From assembly GCF_014529535.1 (NCBI RefSeq), contig NW_023504022.1, positions 9,983,028 to 10,047,027 on the forward strand: DNA of 64,000 nucleotides, in the 5' to 3' direction. A program made the translations under genes and the position numbers. Source of the stretch: Bradysia coprophila. Taxonomy: Eukaryota > Arthropoda > Insecta > Diptera > Sciaridae. Under the pieces are notes generated by a model. That model did no database searches. It worked only from the letters and a program-made list of their open reading frames with translations, and had not been told where the DNA came from. Below, piece by piece: positions 11,701-22,800 of this stretch; the first letter of the stretch is position 1; each line of letters opens with the position of its first letter.

Positions 11701-12050
11701 TTAATTTATATTCGATTTCTGCTTGGGCAAAAGATAAGAGATTTTTTCAAGATCATTGGTTGATGGCAACGTTCCTAGTACAGACATAGCATTGCCGCGT
11801 TGTATATCTAAACTAATTATTTGCTCAAGATATAACGTTGACCTCTTTTCGTTTGTTGCTATTGAAATTCTTTTACCCAAATCATCAATGATTTTTTTGC
11901 GTGCGGACCCCATGGACCCATTGTTTCGAAGCCAACTGGAACGAAAATGTATTGACCGAGTAATGATCGATATAGTGAGATTGTCTTTTCTTCAGCTGTT
12001 AACGCAACCCAACCAACGTTTCGTGTTGTGAAAGGAATAGATAGGAGTAG
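11701..12050 (-). pseudogene. Frameshifted remnant of a retroelement-type C-terminal region
   Basis: Read on the minus strand, one frame from about 12035 gives RNVGWVALTAEEKT and then FVPVGFETMGPWGP. The reading then shifts frame near 11895, and the next frame gives KKIIDDLGKRISIATNEKRS and SLDIQRGNAMSVLGTLP. The pattern (F-V-P-V-x-x-E-T-x-G-P, then L-G-x-R-I, then I-Q-R-G-N-A) is familiar from the C-terminal part of many reverse-transcriptase-like proteins in animal genomes. The frame break and the lack of the catalytic region make it a dead fragment. Confidence 0.68.
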
Positions 12051-12227
12051 TACAAAGAAGTCCGATACATATCATGTTGAGTGTGTTGAGTATCGAAAGG
12101 TAATATCAAAAGCTTTCAAACGAGGCCCATCTTGCTACTCTTCGACTTCCCTGAAGACTTGAAGCTATTGAAACGGTAAAGTATTGCCGATATCAGTCCA
12201 GGAATATTTTCAAATTAAAATTGGATG

Positions 12228-12350
12228 AGTGGACCGTGAGTTAAGGCTCTAGAAGTGAAAGGCTATTTTGACCTAGGTGTATTTTGCATATAACCCGAGT
12301 AAATTTCATCCGTTTTTCCTAATTTTTGTTTCATTTGGGAAAAATTAAAC
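12228..12350 (-). repeat. Fragment of the GGGGCTAAAA repeat element, inverted
   Basis: The stretch GGACCGTGAGTTAAGGC, then AAATTTCATCCGTTTTTC and TTTTTGTTTCATTTGG, is the reverse complement of the inner repeat unit and its right flank in the elements at 15930 and 53670. It is a short solo fragment. Confidence 0.7.
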
Positions 12351-13060
12351 AATTAACGTAAAAATGCTGTGTAAGTCTTGCGGTTTTTGAGGCGAATGTA
12401 TTAGCTCTACTTATTTGGCATATTAATCAAGAACATGTTGGCGCCTCTACCTCTATGGTTGGCGCAATACCCTCTCTAGCAACCAAACTACTTTTATTAA
12501 GGTGGTGAAAGAATCAAGTAGCCCTTGGAATATACATGTACATTACAACGTAGTCAGTCAAAATGTGGAATAGTGTTTGTAGAATACAAAGAAATAAGGT
12601 GTGAATTTGACACAGAGAGCTGAGAGGTTGTTTGCTAGAGAGAGTATTGGTTGGCGGCATAGCCACCTTCGTTTGCTCATATGAGCAGTGTATGAGTAAA
12701 TACTCCCAAGTCAAATCATTCAGATTTCACATCAACAGACAAAATAAGTCCGAAGTCCAATTACAAGAAGTTGTAAAAATAGCAAATCCCACGTCGAGTG
12801 ATTCACTGTCAGTGGAATTTCCTAACTTCACCCATTGGTAGACAAATAACTATTAATTTGTGGTTTTCATGCGTAATGTATGATATTTGACCTTTTCAAC
12901 TCTACTCGAAAAGTCAAATTACTAATCATCCACCATGTGGTCATTTGGCAGAGTTTGATAACAACGAAAAAAGTCTCTAATCACTCAAGGGCCAAGAACA
13001 AAAACACCGCTTCTGCGTTCCAGAATATAAATAGGTATTTTTCATTTATTTCTTTTTTGA
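12351..13060. other. Gene-free region
   Basis: Only short overlapping open frames (for example near 12514-12841) are present, without recognisable content. I see no repeats. Confidence 0.45.
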
Positions 13061-13062
13061 TC

Positions 13063-13751
13063 AAAAATATTTTTGCAACTAACGCACTCCAACCACATGT
13101 GCTTAGAGTGACAGGTGACTATTTTTTCTGAAACGGTTTAACAGTGTGTTATAACCTTGTATTCCTTGGTCAAGGGACGCTACCTACACCGAAGCCATCT
13201 ATTATTTTCCACAAAAATTGCAGGCAATTGCAGAAACAAAGGCCCAATCAACGCACTTCAAGCATAAGTGGTACTCTAAATAGGGTACTGAAACTTGGCA
13301 GTCTGGCATACAACTCCAAAACACTAAATTTTACAGTGTAAAAAACCATTTCATACAAAATAGTACTCTATTTCGCAGCTTTCGACTGTGATCACTTTTG
13401 CTTGAAGTGCGTTGGCCCAACGCAGTGACAAAATATCGGACATTAATCTAATCGACCGTGGAGTAGCGAATCCATCAACCTTTTTACGATCCTAAACAAA
13501 ATTATAGCTATAAAGACAAACGAGCCACGTTCAAGATCATACCTACAAGAAAGGTTGAGCATCGCTATACAGAGAAGAGAGGTAGCTGTTATGGGCAATT
13601 TCCACGATAATTTTAACGAGATTTTCCATCTGTAATTTTATGTTTTAAATTTTATTGTTATTTTTGTTCAGATGCTGATATGACGAATAAATCCCCATAA
13701 TTAGATTACCACTTCTGTTTGAAGTGCGTTGCTGCAAGTTTAAAAATATTT
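13063..13751. mobile_element. Nested inverted-repeat elements around CAACGCACTTCAA
   Basis: Outer arms: 13063-13093 (AAAAATATTTTTGCAACTAA, then CGCACTCCAA) pair imperfectly with 13719-13751. Inner arms: CAACGCACTTCAAGC near 13238 pairs exactly with GCTTGAAGTGCGTTG near 13396. This suggests one small transposon nested in a related one. It ends about 15 bp beyond the last exon of the secreted-protein gene and may supply its 3' untranslated region. Confidence 0.55.
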
Positions 13752-13765
13752 CAGCTAGTTTGCGC

Positions 13766-16700
13766 TCAGTATTCATCAGTTCTCTCGCACTTTACTTTCG
13801 GTACAACGTCGTAGTAATATTCCTGTAATATGTGGAAAAATTCACCAAATATTTTAAAGCTAATTTCGTTGAATTGAAAGATTGTTTCTTCAGCTTACCA
13901 GTGTCTTTTCAATGTCTTCGACTGACCCGTCAACTTTGTCGCATGCCTTTACAAAATCAATTATGCCACGGAAAGTTCCATCTGGCAATTTTGTTGATAA
14001 AATATATTCGGCTAACCCGAATTTCTCATAGTCATATCCGATGAAGCCACCCTCCTTAATGATCATGCACCCATTGATTTTCGTCACATTAGCTCCGTAT
14101 AGTATAGGCAAATCCTTGAAGAACCAAATTTGGCAAATTTTTGCTAAATTTACTATAATAAAAGCCTTTGCTTACCGCAAGACTGATGAGGTGATGAGCG
14201 ATGTCATTGCATGGGAATTTCTCGTGGATGGCGGTCACATCCTGGGCTACTTTTGGTTTCACGTCAACAATCTTTTGCACTTTATTCATTACATTTGTGT
14301 ACTTTTGATGCGCATCGGGACATTCGGTTGTAGTTGCATCTAAAGTAAAGAACAAACATTTGACACTGTTTCGATAGAGTACACTACAGCACTAACTTAG
14401 TTGAATTGAATCAATGAAAACAGTATTCAAGTCAATGGGCTCCGTCCCGTACAAATAGTTCTAAAATACACAGAGATTCGAGTTGTTATAGTTAACTTTC
14501 AGTTGCGTGTGACACAAGGCGAGGGGGTAACTAAGCGAGCAAATTCTGGGACAGATGCTATTTGCTATTGGTACCAATAGATGCCAACAGGCTCCAATGG
14601 AAGCTAATAGACACCAGTGGAAGGTAATAAACACCAATAACGCCAATAGCAAGGTAGATATAGTGTGGAGCCGCCTATACTACACCAATTCTTACCAATA
14701 GAAGGAAATTGTAAGACGAAACATGCTACTCGTCACCAATATAGACGGGCCCATTGGCATATATTGACGTACTAATTTCCTTCTACGCGCCAAAATACTG
14801 TGACGGGTGGTATTTGCTATTGATGCCAATCTAAGCGTTTAGTGGGATAGTGCAGAGCGGTCGAATTCATATTTTGAATTTTTGAATGGGAAAGGGAATT
14901 GACATTCAAACGTTGATATCTCCGTTGTTTTTAAAGAGTAAGAGCCAGAGTTTGTTCGGTTTGCATCACTTATAGAGTTTTATCTATTGGCCATTTGTGT
15001 AAAATGTTGAGTAAAACTCACACAAATGAGTAAGTATGCGAAAGACCTTATAGGTTCGCTTTTAATCAAAAGTGAACCGATTACAATTGTCAGCTGTCAA
15101 TTTATGCATCCTGATCGGCTAGTTTTTTTTTCGAACTTAACGAACAGCAATAGACGCCAACGGTTACCAATAGACGCCAATGGTTACCAATAGACGCCAA
15201 TGGTTACCAATAGACGCCAATGGTTACCAATAGACGTCAATGGTTACCAATAGACGCCAATGGTTACCAATAGACGTCAATGGTTACCAATAGACGCCAA
15301 TGGTTACCAATAGACGCCAATGGTTACCAATAGACGTTAATGGTTACCAACAGACGCCAATGGTTACCAACAGGCGCCAATGGTTACCAACAGGCGCCAA
15401 TGGTTACCAATAGACGCCAATGGTTACCAATAGACGCCAATGGTTATCAATAGACGCCAATGGTTACCAATAGACGCCAATGGTTACCAATAGACGCCAA
15501 TGGATACCAATAGACGCCAACCAATGGAAGAAGGTGGGACAAGATTTGCTCGCGTAGTTTCCCCATCGGTATGGCATATACATTTTGGACATTTTACCAA
15601 TGCGCCTTCGACTTGTTCCACAGTTGCATCGCGATATACCCAAACATAATATAAATTCAGAATGCCATTTATTCGTTCGGGTGGTAAGCCGTTCGACACA
15701 TATGTCTTGAATATTTTTATATTTTCCAACGCACTTATTCGTTGCTCGGCGTTCAGTTGCGGCATAGATGCATGATAGTTTTTCACGGTGTTTACACCGA
15801 TTTTCGAAATTTTTCGCTCATAAACGAATTTACACAATTTTTGTACCTGATTCATTGGAATTGAAGAAAAATGTTGTCACTAATTAATGTGAAACCGAAA
15901 AATTGCCTAACTCGTCCGATAAAGTAAAACGAGCCATCAGAACAGTCGGAGCGTTTGCTGCGACTGAGCCCCGTACAAACCCGTATATCTATTGCGTACG
16001 TGACCCTAGTGCGTCTGTCACCCTACTTTGACCGTAAGCCTATTGCGCCGGTTAATGTAGTTAAAGTAAAATTATTATGTAATATGTACATCTTACAAAT
16101 TGCGCATAGCGCAATTACGAAGCCCCGTACGACGTTCCTTTCAAATGAAACAAAAATTTCAAATCGCCCTAAAATTTTATTTTTTTGAAGGGCCTAGTAT
16201 CGGCCTCAGTCCGAGGACCCAAATTTAAATTTTTTTTCAACTACATTCTATTCGGCCTTTGATTACCTCCCAAATGAAACAAAAATTACAAAAAACGGAT
16301 GAAATTTGCTCGAGTTATATGTAAAATACACATAGGGCCCTAGTAGTGGCCTTAGTCCAAGGACCCAAATTTAATTTTCTTTTCAACAACATTCTATTCG
16401 GCCTTTGATTACCTTCCAAATGGAACAAAAATTACGAAAAAAGGATGAAATTTGCTCGAGTTATATGTAAAATACACATAGGGACCTATTATCGGCCTCA
16501 GTCCGAGGACCCAAATTTAAATTTTTTTCAACTACATTCTATTCGGCCTTTGATTACCTTCCAAATGAAACAAAAATTACGAAAAACGGATGAAATTTGC
16601 TCGAGTTATATGTAAAATACACATAGGGCCCTAGTAGTGGCCTTAGTCCAAGGACCCAAATTTAATTTTTTTTCAACAACATTCTATTCGGCCTTTGATT

Positions 16701-17852
16701 ACCTTCTAAATGAAACAAAAATTACGAAAAACGGATGAAATTTACTCGAGTTATATGTGAAATACAAATAGGGCCCTAGTAGCGGCCTTAGGCCAAGGAC
16801 CCAAATTTAATTTTTTTTCAACAACATTCTATTCGGCATTCGATTACCTTCCAAATCAAACAAAAATTACGATAAACGAATGAAATTTACTCGAGTTCTA
16901 TGTAAAATACACATAGGGCCCTAGTAGCATTTCACTTCTAAGGCCCTAACTCACGGTCCACTCACCCGATTTAAAAAAAACTTTTTTTTCCTGGATTGGT
17001 ATTGACAATACCTATCATTTGCCGCGTCATTTACATTTATTTTGCCATAAATATCACCAAAAGACCTTAAATCACTTAGGTGGCCCTAACTCACGAAGGG
17101 CCGACCCGAATATGCCCATCTTCGAACTTAGCCTCACTATTTCGACTATCTTTCAGGGAAAAAAAAAATTTGAAATCGGATTTGATTTACTCAAGATATC
17201 GACGTGACAGACGGACAGACGGACAGACAAAATTTTTATTGCAGATTCGTCATCTATTAACATAGGCAAACACTTTGCCCTTACCGTCTGCTTCGAATTC
17301 CATCAATTACACACGGCATCGTAATCCTATAAGCCCCTTCGTACTTCGTACGGGGCTAAAAAAAGCTTAATTTTGTTTGAATTTCACTTACTAAACCTTC
17401 TGATACCATTTCCTTAACATAATAATCGTGGTAATATTTTTTAGCTATGGACACATAATCCTCCAGAAATTGCTCACTGACTCCACGAAGTTGTTCACGG
17501 AGCTCTTGCTTTTTAAATAGACTAATTTGATTGAAGTCGATTTCTGTCTGTGCAGAGCATATCTATTTAATCACATGTTTATAACATTAGTAAAATTTGA
17601 TACAGTCAGAGGCAGTGAAATTTCAGCATGAATTTGCTTCAGCTGTCTTTCAGCTGATCCATACATACAATCAAAGCTATTTATACTTTTTTATACGGTG
17701 GAAGCTGCTACACACCAGGCGCATGGTCGTGATAACGCTGTATAAACAGTTTTGATTGTTTGTGTGGATGAAATCATTTCAAAAATGTGAAATAGTTCTC
17801 TTCTCACTTGCTTATGACAAACAAAGAGCGCAAGCAACACCGTTAACTTCAT
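13766..17852 (-). CDS. Secreted protein of about 300 residues, family unknown (six exons)
   Basis: I built this model from splice sites. The exons, in transcript order, are 17852-17808, 17547-17392, 15846-15582, 14339-14176, 14114-13899 and 13822-13766. All have GT...AG borders and consistent phases; the exon 3 donor (AAAT/GTATAT) is the weakest. Exon 1 is a 15-codon signal peptide, MKLTVLLALFVCHKQ. The mature part starts TEIDFNQISLFKKQ and is helix-like, with Cys spread through exons 3-6 (LCKFVY, VKCPKY, TECPDAH, KFPCND, NGCMII, KACDKVDG, VKCERTDEY), so several disulfides are likely. I see no membrane segment or catalytic motif and recognise no family. It is probably a haemolymph, salivary or gut secretion. 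Introns 2 and 3 hold a 1.4-kb repeat element and a 20-bp minisatellite, and intron 1 holds a MITE fragment. Confidence 0.75.
14560..14840. repeat. Scattered GCCAATAG-type units in intron 3
   Basis: Diverged motifs such as TACCAATAGATGCCAAC and ACACCAATAACGCCAATAG recur here in irregular spacing. They match the 20-bp unit of the array at 15149-15525 and may be its decayed edge. Confidence 0.55.
15149..15525. repeat. 20-bp minisatellite in intron 3 of the secreted-protein gene
   Basis: The unit TAGACGCCAATGGTTACCAA is repeated about 18-19 times. A few substitutions recur, such as TAGACGTCAA, CAGACGCCAA and CAGGCGCCAA, each in neighbouring units. The array begins about 57 bp inside the intron, counted from the exon 3 donor at 15582. 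Confidence 0.95.
15930..17361 (+). mobile_element. Unclassified repeat element (CAGTCGGAGC...GTACGGGGCTAAAA), copy 1
   Basis: The 5' side has a small stem, CAGTCG...CGACTG, followed by GAGCCCCGTACAAACCCGTA. The 3' end is the hairpin AGCCCC TTCGTAC TTC GTAC GGGGCT, then CTAAAAAAA. GAGCCCCGTAC at the left and GTACGGGGCT at the right form short inverted ends. Inside are five units of about 145 bp (16190-16925) and a short GACGGACA run (about 17203-17230). It has no coding capacity and no clear target-site duplication. Near-identical material lies at 53670-54848, a diverged copy at 39600-40530 and a fragment at 12228. It sits in intron 2 of the secreted-protein gene. Confidence 0.8.
16190..16925 (+). 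repeat. About 145-bp tandem repeat with alternating A/B units
   Basis: Five units carry the core ACCCAAATTTAA, then ATTCTATTCGGC and GAAACAAAAATTAC. Units 1 and 3 have ATCGGCCTCAGTCCGAGG. Units 2 and 4 have GTGGCCTTAGTCCAAGG. Unit 5 has GCGGCCTTAGGCCAAGG. The order A-B-A-B-C implies duplication of an A-B dimer. Confidence 0.85.
17601..17770. mobile_element. MITE fragment (CAGTCAGAG...CAGCTG family)
   Basis: TACAGTCAGAGGCAGTGAAA and AATTTGCTTCAGCTG match the terminal arm of the fuller copy at 43555-43903. The right terminal arm is missing. It lies in intron 1 of the secreted-protein gene, just downstream of the signal-peptide exon. Confidence 0.7.
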
Positions 17853-18772
17853 TTGATCCACCTGAATTTATCAACAAAAAACACAATATAACCGAGACTT
17901 GTGACTGACTCTATCGTCCCACAGCTCAACCTTACTAGTCGTAAAAAATGCGAAATGTCGGAACTCGGCTATCACATTCAGATAGAGTTATCAAATGAGT
18001 ATTCTTGTTCTACTGAATAGTGTTTTTGAATGTTTGTGATTTCAACTTTTTTAGAACAATAGTACATTACATTGGGTGTTGCGAAAGTAGCTCATTAAGC
18101 TCATGAACTCATAAGTGTGGTTGTGAAACTGATATTTTGACAGATGTTAAGTATCCGAGCCGAGAAATGGTGAGAAATTCATGCTTGTTTTACAGTAAGA
18201 GGAAAGTCCTAAGAGACACGTTTTTAGGGTTAACATTTTGACAAACTACCTTTGGTAAAATAATTATCAGAAATCGTTTACCTTTGGTAAATTAATTATT
18301 TTCATGTTCTTTAATTGTAATCGGCTCACGAAACTGTTTTACTTCGAAGAAATCTTTAAGAAGTATGGCCTTGGACTTGGTTGTCTTTAATGTTTTCCTC
18401 CATAAAAATACACACTCTACTCTACACGGAATATGTTACTCTTGTACTTCAATTTTTTGATGCATCTGACTATATGAAGGACCATATTACCCAGAGCTTG
18501 TCATAATTTTTGTCGTCGTTATCGATAACAGCTGTGGTCAAGAGAAAAGTCCAACTCCATCTTTTCTTAATCTTTTCTGTATGAGTACACATTTTTGTGT
18601 AATCATAAAAAGGTGTAAAATACACGCTTTAAATATGCCCTGAATGTGACCCTTTCAACTTTACTCAAAAATATAAATATGAAAATTTATCAGTTATCAC
18701 TGAAAGACTTTAACAATTTTAACTAATGAATTTATACAGAAAGTAGAACTAGAAATAAAAACACCTTTTGCT
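17853..18772. other. Upstream region of the secreted-protein gene
   Basis: This probably includes the promoter on the minus strand; a TATATTG tract lies about 35-40 bp upstream of the ATG. Around 18470-18535 there is a piece of the dispersed element that ends in TTATCGATAACAG (compare 51423 and 62877). Confidence 0.45.
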
Positions 18773-19008
18773 TTAAGAGGCACCAATGCTCAGCTAAAAT
18801 TGTAGGCTACATTTGTGTGTCTCATATTTATTTCATGTTTGATGATATCTTTTCATCAGAATCCTTTTTGAAAATTGTTCGACCGCAATTCCGACCACGA
18901 AACTGTTAGCTTTAAATAAAAATTAGTTTTGTTGGTGGAAAGATATCATCAAAAGATTTAAAAATCGCCCTAATGTATGCTTTTCGGCAAAGTACCAGTG
19001 CCTCTTAA
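18773..19008. mobile_element. piggyBac-like MITE, TTAAGAGGCAC ends
   Basis: The inverted ends TTAAGAGGCACCAATGCT (left) and AGTACCAGTGCCTCTTAA (right) are each bounded by TTAA, the piggyBac target site. A related third end, AAGCATAGATGCCACTTAA, occurs at 19177-19195, pointing to a nested or duplicated copy. There is no coding capacity. Confidence 0.7.
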
Positions 19009-19194
19009 CGAAATTTTTATAAACTGCTAAATTCTCTGAGCTGACCATTCGAGGTCGTTTCTCGGGACGTTATTACGGTCCTATATTTTTGAAGAAGGAT
19101 TCTGGTCGAAAGATATCGTCAAAAGTAAACTATAAAATCCAGTATTTAAAAACGCTCAAATGTATGCTTTTCAGCAAAGCATAGATGCCACTTA

Positions 19195-19270
19195 ACGTCG
19201 CCGAGAAGAATTCGAACCCAGACCATGTTTTGACTATGAGTCGAGCGTTCGGATGATTCGTCTAAGACAT
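19195..19270 (-). repeat. tRNA-like remnant on the minus strand, probable SINE
   Basis: Read in reverse, TGGTCTGGGTTCGAATTC contains a B-box match preceded by GCTCGACTCATAGTC, which resembles an anticodon-arm region, and an A-box-like stretch. No closed acceptor stem is visible. A tRNA-derived SINE relic is more likely than a tRNA gene. Confidence 0.5.
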
Positions 19271-19882
19271 CGAAAAATGACTTAAATTATTTCAATTTCA
19301 ACATTTACATTGCCACGAATTACGACTACAACTATACCTCAAATTCTTCGTGACTATTGCAGGCACACTGTGTGCCACACACTTGAAGGCTGTGATGCCA
19401 CATAAAACTGTATGCGCACGTTATGTTTCTGCAAACACAGAACACTTTATGCTTCTCGACGAAATCTGCAACTCACCTGACTTTGGACTTGCCGATTTGC
19501 AGAAATCCACTCTAGAATTTTAAAGACCAAAAAAATTATAAGTTTTGCGCTTTTTTTCAAATTTTGAAACGAAATAGAAAAACGAAATATTTTTGGTCAT
19601 CTAGTACGAACGAAACGAAATCGCTATACACACGCAATTTCATTGGTATCGTGTAGATGGCGTGCCTAAATATGAAACGAAATGTCAATTGAATATTTTT
19701 TTTGTCCATGACAGTGACGCAGAGTGAGCATTTTTTATTTGTTCTACAAAGAATTTTACCAAAACTTTTTTATAATTATCAATCCCTCAATAAGTTTGGT
19801 ACATTTGCAAGTGTCAATCACTTCATTTTAAAGATAAAGAAATTTGTAAATCATTTAGTGTTTTGTGTAATTGCTTCCCATC

Positions 19883-22800
19883 ATGGATGAGCCAAAAAGT
19901 TTTAACAGCGTTGAAGAGGAATGTTGTTATTGGAAAGAATTGGCCAGGAAAAATCATCAAGAGTAATGTTTTCGATTTGCGTTTCATCTACGATTAGCAT
20001 ATTGATCGTTGACCGTTGCGCTTAATTTGCAGGTGCTTAGACGTAAAACAAGAATTGGATGATTTTACGGAAGGATCAAGACAACTCGAGGCCGAATTAG
20101 AAATGTCCTTGCAACAGCATGAAAAAACCATAAAAGATTTAAAATTGGCATTGAATCAATTACAAATTGATAATGAATCATTACGGGTAACTAAATCGAT
20201 TCGATGCGAACGCAAAAGAATGTCGAAATTCACGGAGAAAATTCAAATCGAAATTTTTGCATTAATCTCTCACGCAGAAACGAATGGCAAACACAGAATC
20301 CGAATACAATCAACTCGAACAGAAATACAGTTCCATTTGCGAGGAAAAGGATCGGCTGAAGGTTTACACACGGGAACTGGAACAAGTCAACGATGATTTG
20401 GAGCGTGCACATCGAGTGGTCACGGAAAGTGTGGCAGGATTCGAGGCAATGCTAAATCAAGCGTACGAAAAAAATGCCCTGCTGGAAATTGAAGTGGATG
20501 AAAAGGAGGTGTTACAAGTCAAGTTGCAACGACTTATGGATGAAACAAGAGGTGAGTCGGTGGGACGATCTGTGTTGGGTGAAATGTTTTGATTTGTCAC
20601 TTCGTATGGTGGGACCTTTTCATTGTATTATGCGCCTGGTGTGTGTGAAGGACTATTACAACACTAGGTAACTTTTGGAATGTATACAAGGGGTGACAGT
20701 GCGATGAATAGGTGTCAGTACCCTGAATATGAAACATGCATCCGTTGGAACCAATGAAGACTGTGGTTCCGCCGCAGCCGCTTCACAAAACAATGAAAAT
20801 AGAATGAGAACGGAACAGTTTTTCATGCAGCAGGTAAATAGGGTGCCATTTGCCCAAATAACCATTTCAAACTTCTCCACTACCTATTGTTAGTACAGTA
20901 TCGTAGGTTGTATGAGTAATTTTTGTCTTCCTTTGATATTGCACTAACGATAAGACCTTTGGAATGGTTTTTTGAATTAACGCCACCCTAGACACTAGAT
21001 GCACCAATAACCGTTCCGTTCGCACTACTTTTTACATTTTTTTAATGAAACAGCTGCAGCGGAACCACAAACGTCATTACGACCAACTGATGCGTACTTT
21101 GTACTCAGGGCACAGAGACCATTCCAACACACTATGCCCGCATATGAGCTTAATTTTGTGGATTTTTCCAAATTGCTGCCACCGCCCACCAATCATCAAT
21201 CTCCCAGATTCATCACATAATTTTGCATTCGTGACGTAATGTTCCTGGACGTTTTTTCTTCTGAATATTACTACTCATTTCAGTTCATTGAATAAGACCC
21301 TTATTTTCCCTGATTTTGAGTACCTTTCGACCAGGAATGTATAGTAGATCGTAGTCCTTGTTTGGAACTTTTCATTTTGCCAAGTGTGGCGTTTGCACCT
21401 TGAGCCGTAAGCGAGTGGTGCATCCACACAAGGTAAAATACAAAGTAATAGGTCATTTGCCGGTGGCAGTGAGTAAAATTATTTATTTGAATTCCAGAAA
21501 ATAGGCTCTGCTTTTGACATTCAATCGCACCTACCACATTCATATTTTCTTCCTGTTTTCGTTCGCAGATCTAAAACAAGAGCTCAACGTACGCACTGTT
21601 CCGAGCGATTCCAGATCATTCAGTGAAAAAACGAATTCGGACAATCGTCACTGTGAAATTGAAACACAAACTGCGATTGGTGCTGAAGGAGTAAATTCTT
21701 CGCCGCATCCGATAAAACGTAAGTTTAGTGTAGTGTTTAAGTTTGCACGGCGTGCTTTTCGTCGATCAAAGCGTGAACCACGCGAAAGTAAACGCGAAAG
21801 TAAGAGAAATGTTACGATACATTAGGGAGAAAAGTTGTGAAGAGAAGGAAGAAAAAAATTGTTTTTCTTTGTGTAGCACAGTCGCATGGAATTATTGTTC
21901 TTATCGAATTGTTAGGTTAAAATTTTATTTAATTTTTTTTTTGTTAATTATTGTCGATAATTCCATGCCGTAGAAATTATGAAACTTTCATTTGATCCGT
22001 AAGTTGACCGAGCAAAACAATAAACATTGTGAATTGAGAGATCAAAATTTTTTATTTTTTATTTTTTGTTGGATTCAATCCGATTAAAGATCCTTTCGAA
22101 TGGTCGTAAGTACAAAAAAAAATTATTTTTTTATTTTATTCAATGTCTGTAATTTTGTGATGTCGCTTTGGTTAAAGGTGAAGAGGAAAGGCACGTCGTT
22201 ATGAGAAAATTTTAGTTTAAAAAAAAATGTTTTTTGTTCTTTAATTTAGTCACAAATTTTTGTTAGTTGTTTTGTTGGTGTTACCATCCTGTTTCATTTC
22301 TTTCGCAGACTCTGAAAATGTTTTAAACGGCAATGCGATGACGGCTAGTTCGAAAATAACCGCAATAAATCTCGTCGCAGAGTTACTACGTAAAGTCAAT
22401 GTAAGTGTTTTATGTCAATTTTGAAAAATATTTATTTTTTGTTTGATTGTGGGTCTTTGTTGCTGGGTAATCTAAACAATGAGCTTCGATTTTGTGTGGA
22501 ACTTACACGAGAACAGAAATATAACAACAAAATAATTTTTGGTCGGAATTTGCAACTTTATGTCATTAATTTGTCTCAATTTTGTGTGTCTGTCGTTAAC
22601 ACTGTTTCCGTTTGTTGCTTGTAACGTACTGGAAGGGTCTGATATAATATCATATTTGAGAAAGAATGCGCTGAAGGTCTCTATTACCTCAATAACACTA
22701 ACTATCTCCATGTGAGGAGTCAGCGCATTTATTCCCAAATATTCCGCCACATCCGGCTTGTGTTACATAGAACTAACAACTCGGGAGTTTCTTGGTAAAA

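Noticed and set aside
14089-14355. 88-codon minus-strand frame as a separate small gene
   Set aside because: It continues through a GTAAGC donor at 14175-14170. Joined by splicing it is exon 4 of the secreted-protein gene.
15149-15525. Possible structural coding repeat
   Set aside because: It lies between the exon 3 donor at 15582 and the exon 4 acceptor at 14339, so it is intronic.
15930-17361. Helitron (3' hairpin followed by CTAA)
   Set aside because: The hairpin abuts the CTAA instead of lying 10-12 nt upstream, no clean 5' TC or A/T target is visible, and there is no helicase. I left it unclassified.
20016-20396. 126-codon frame overlapping nudE exons 2 and 3
   Set aside because: It reads through the exon 2 donor into the intron. 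The exon 2 part is real nudE; the rest is not.
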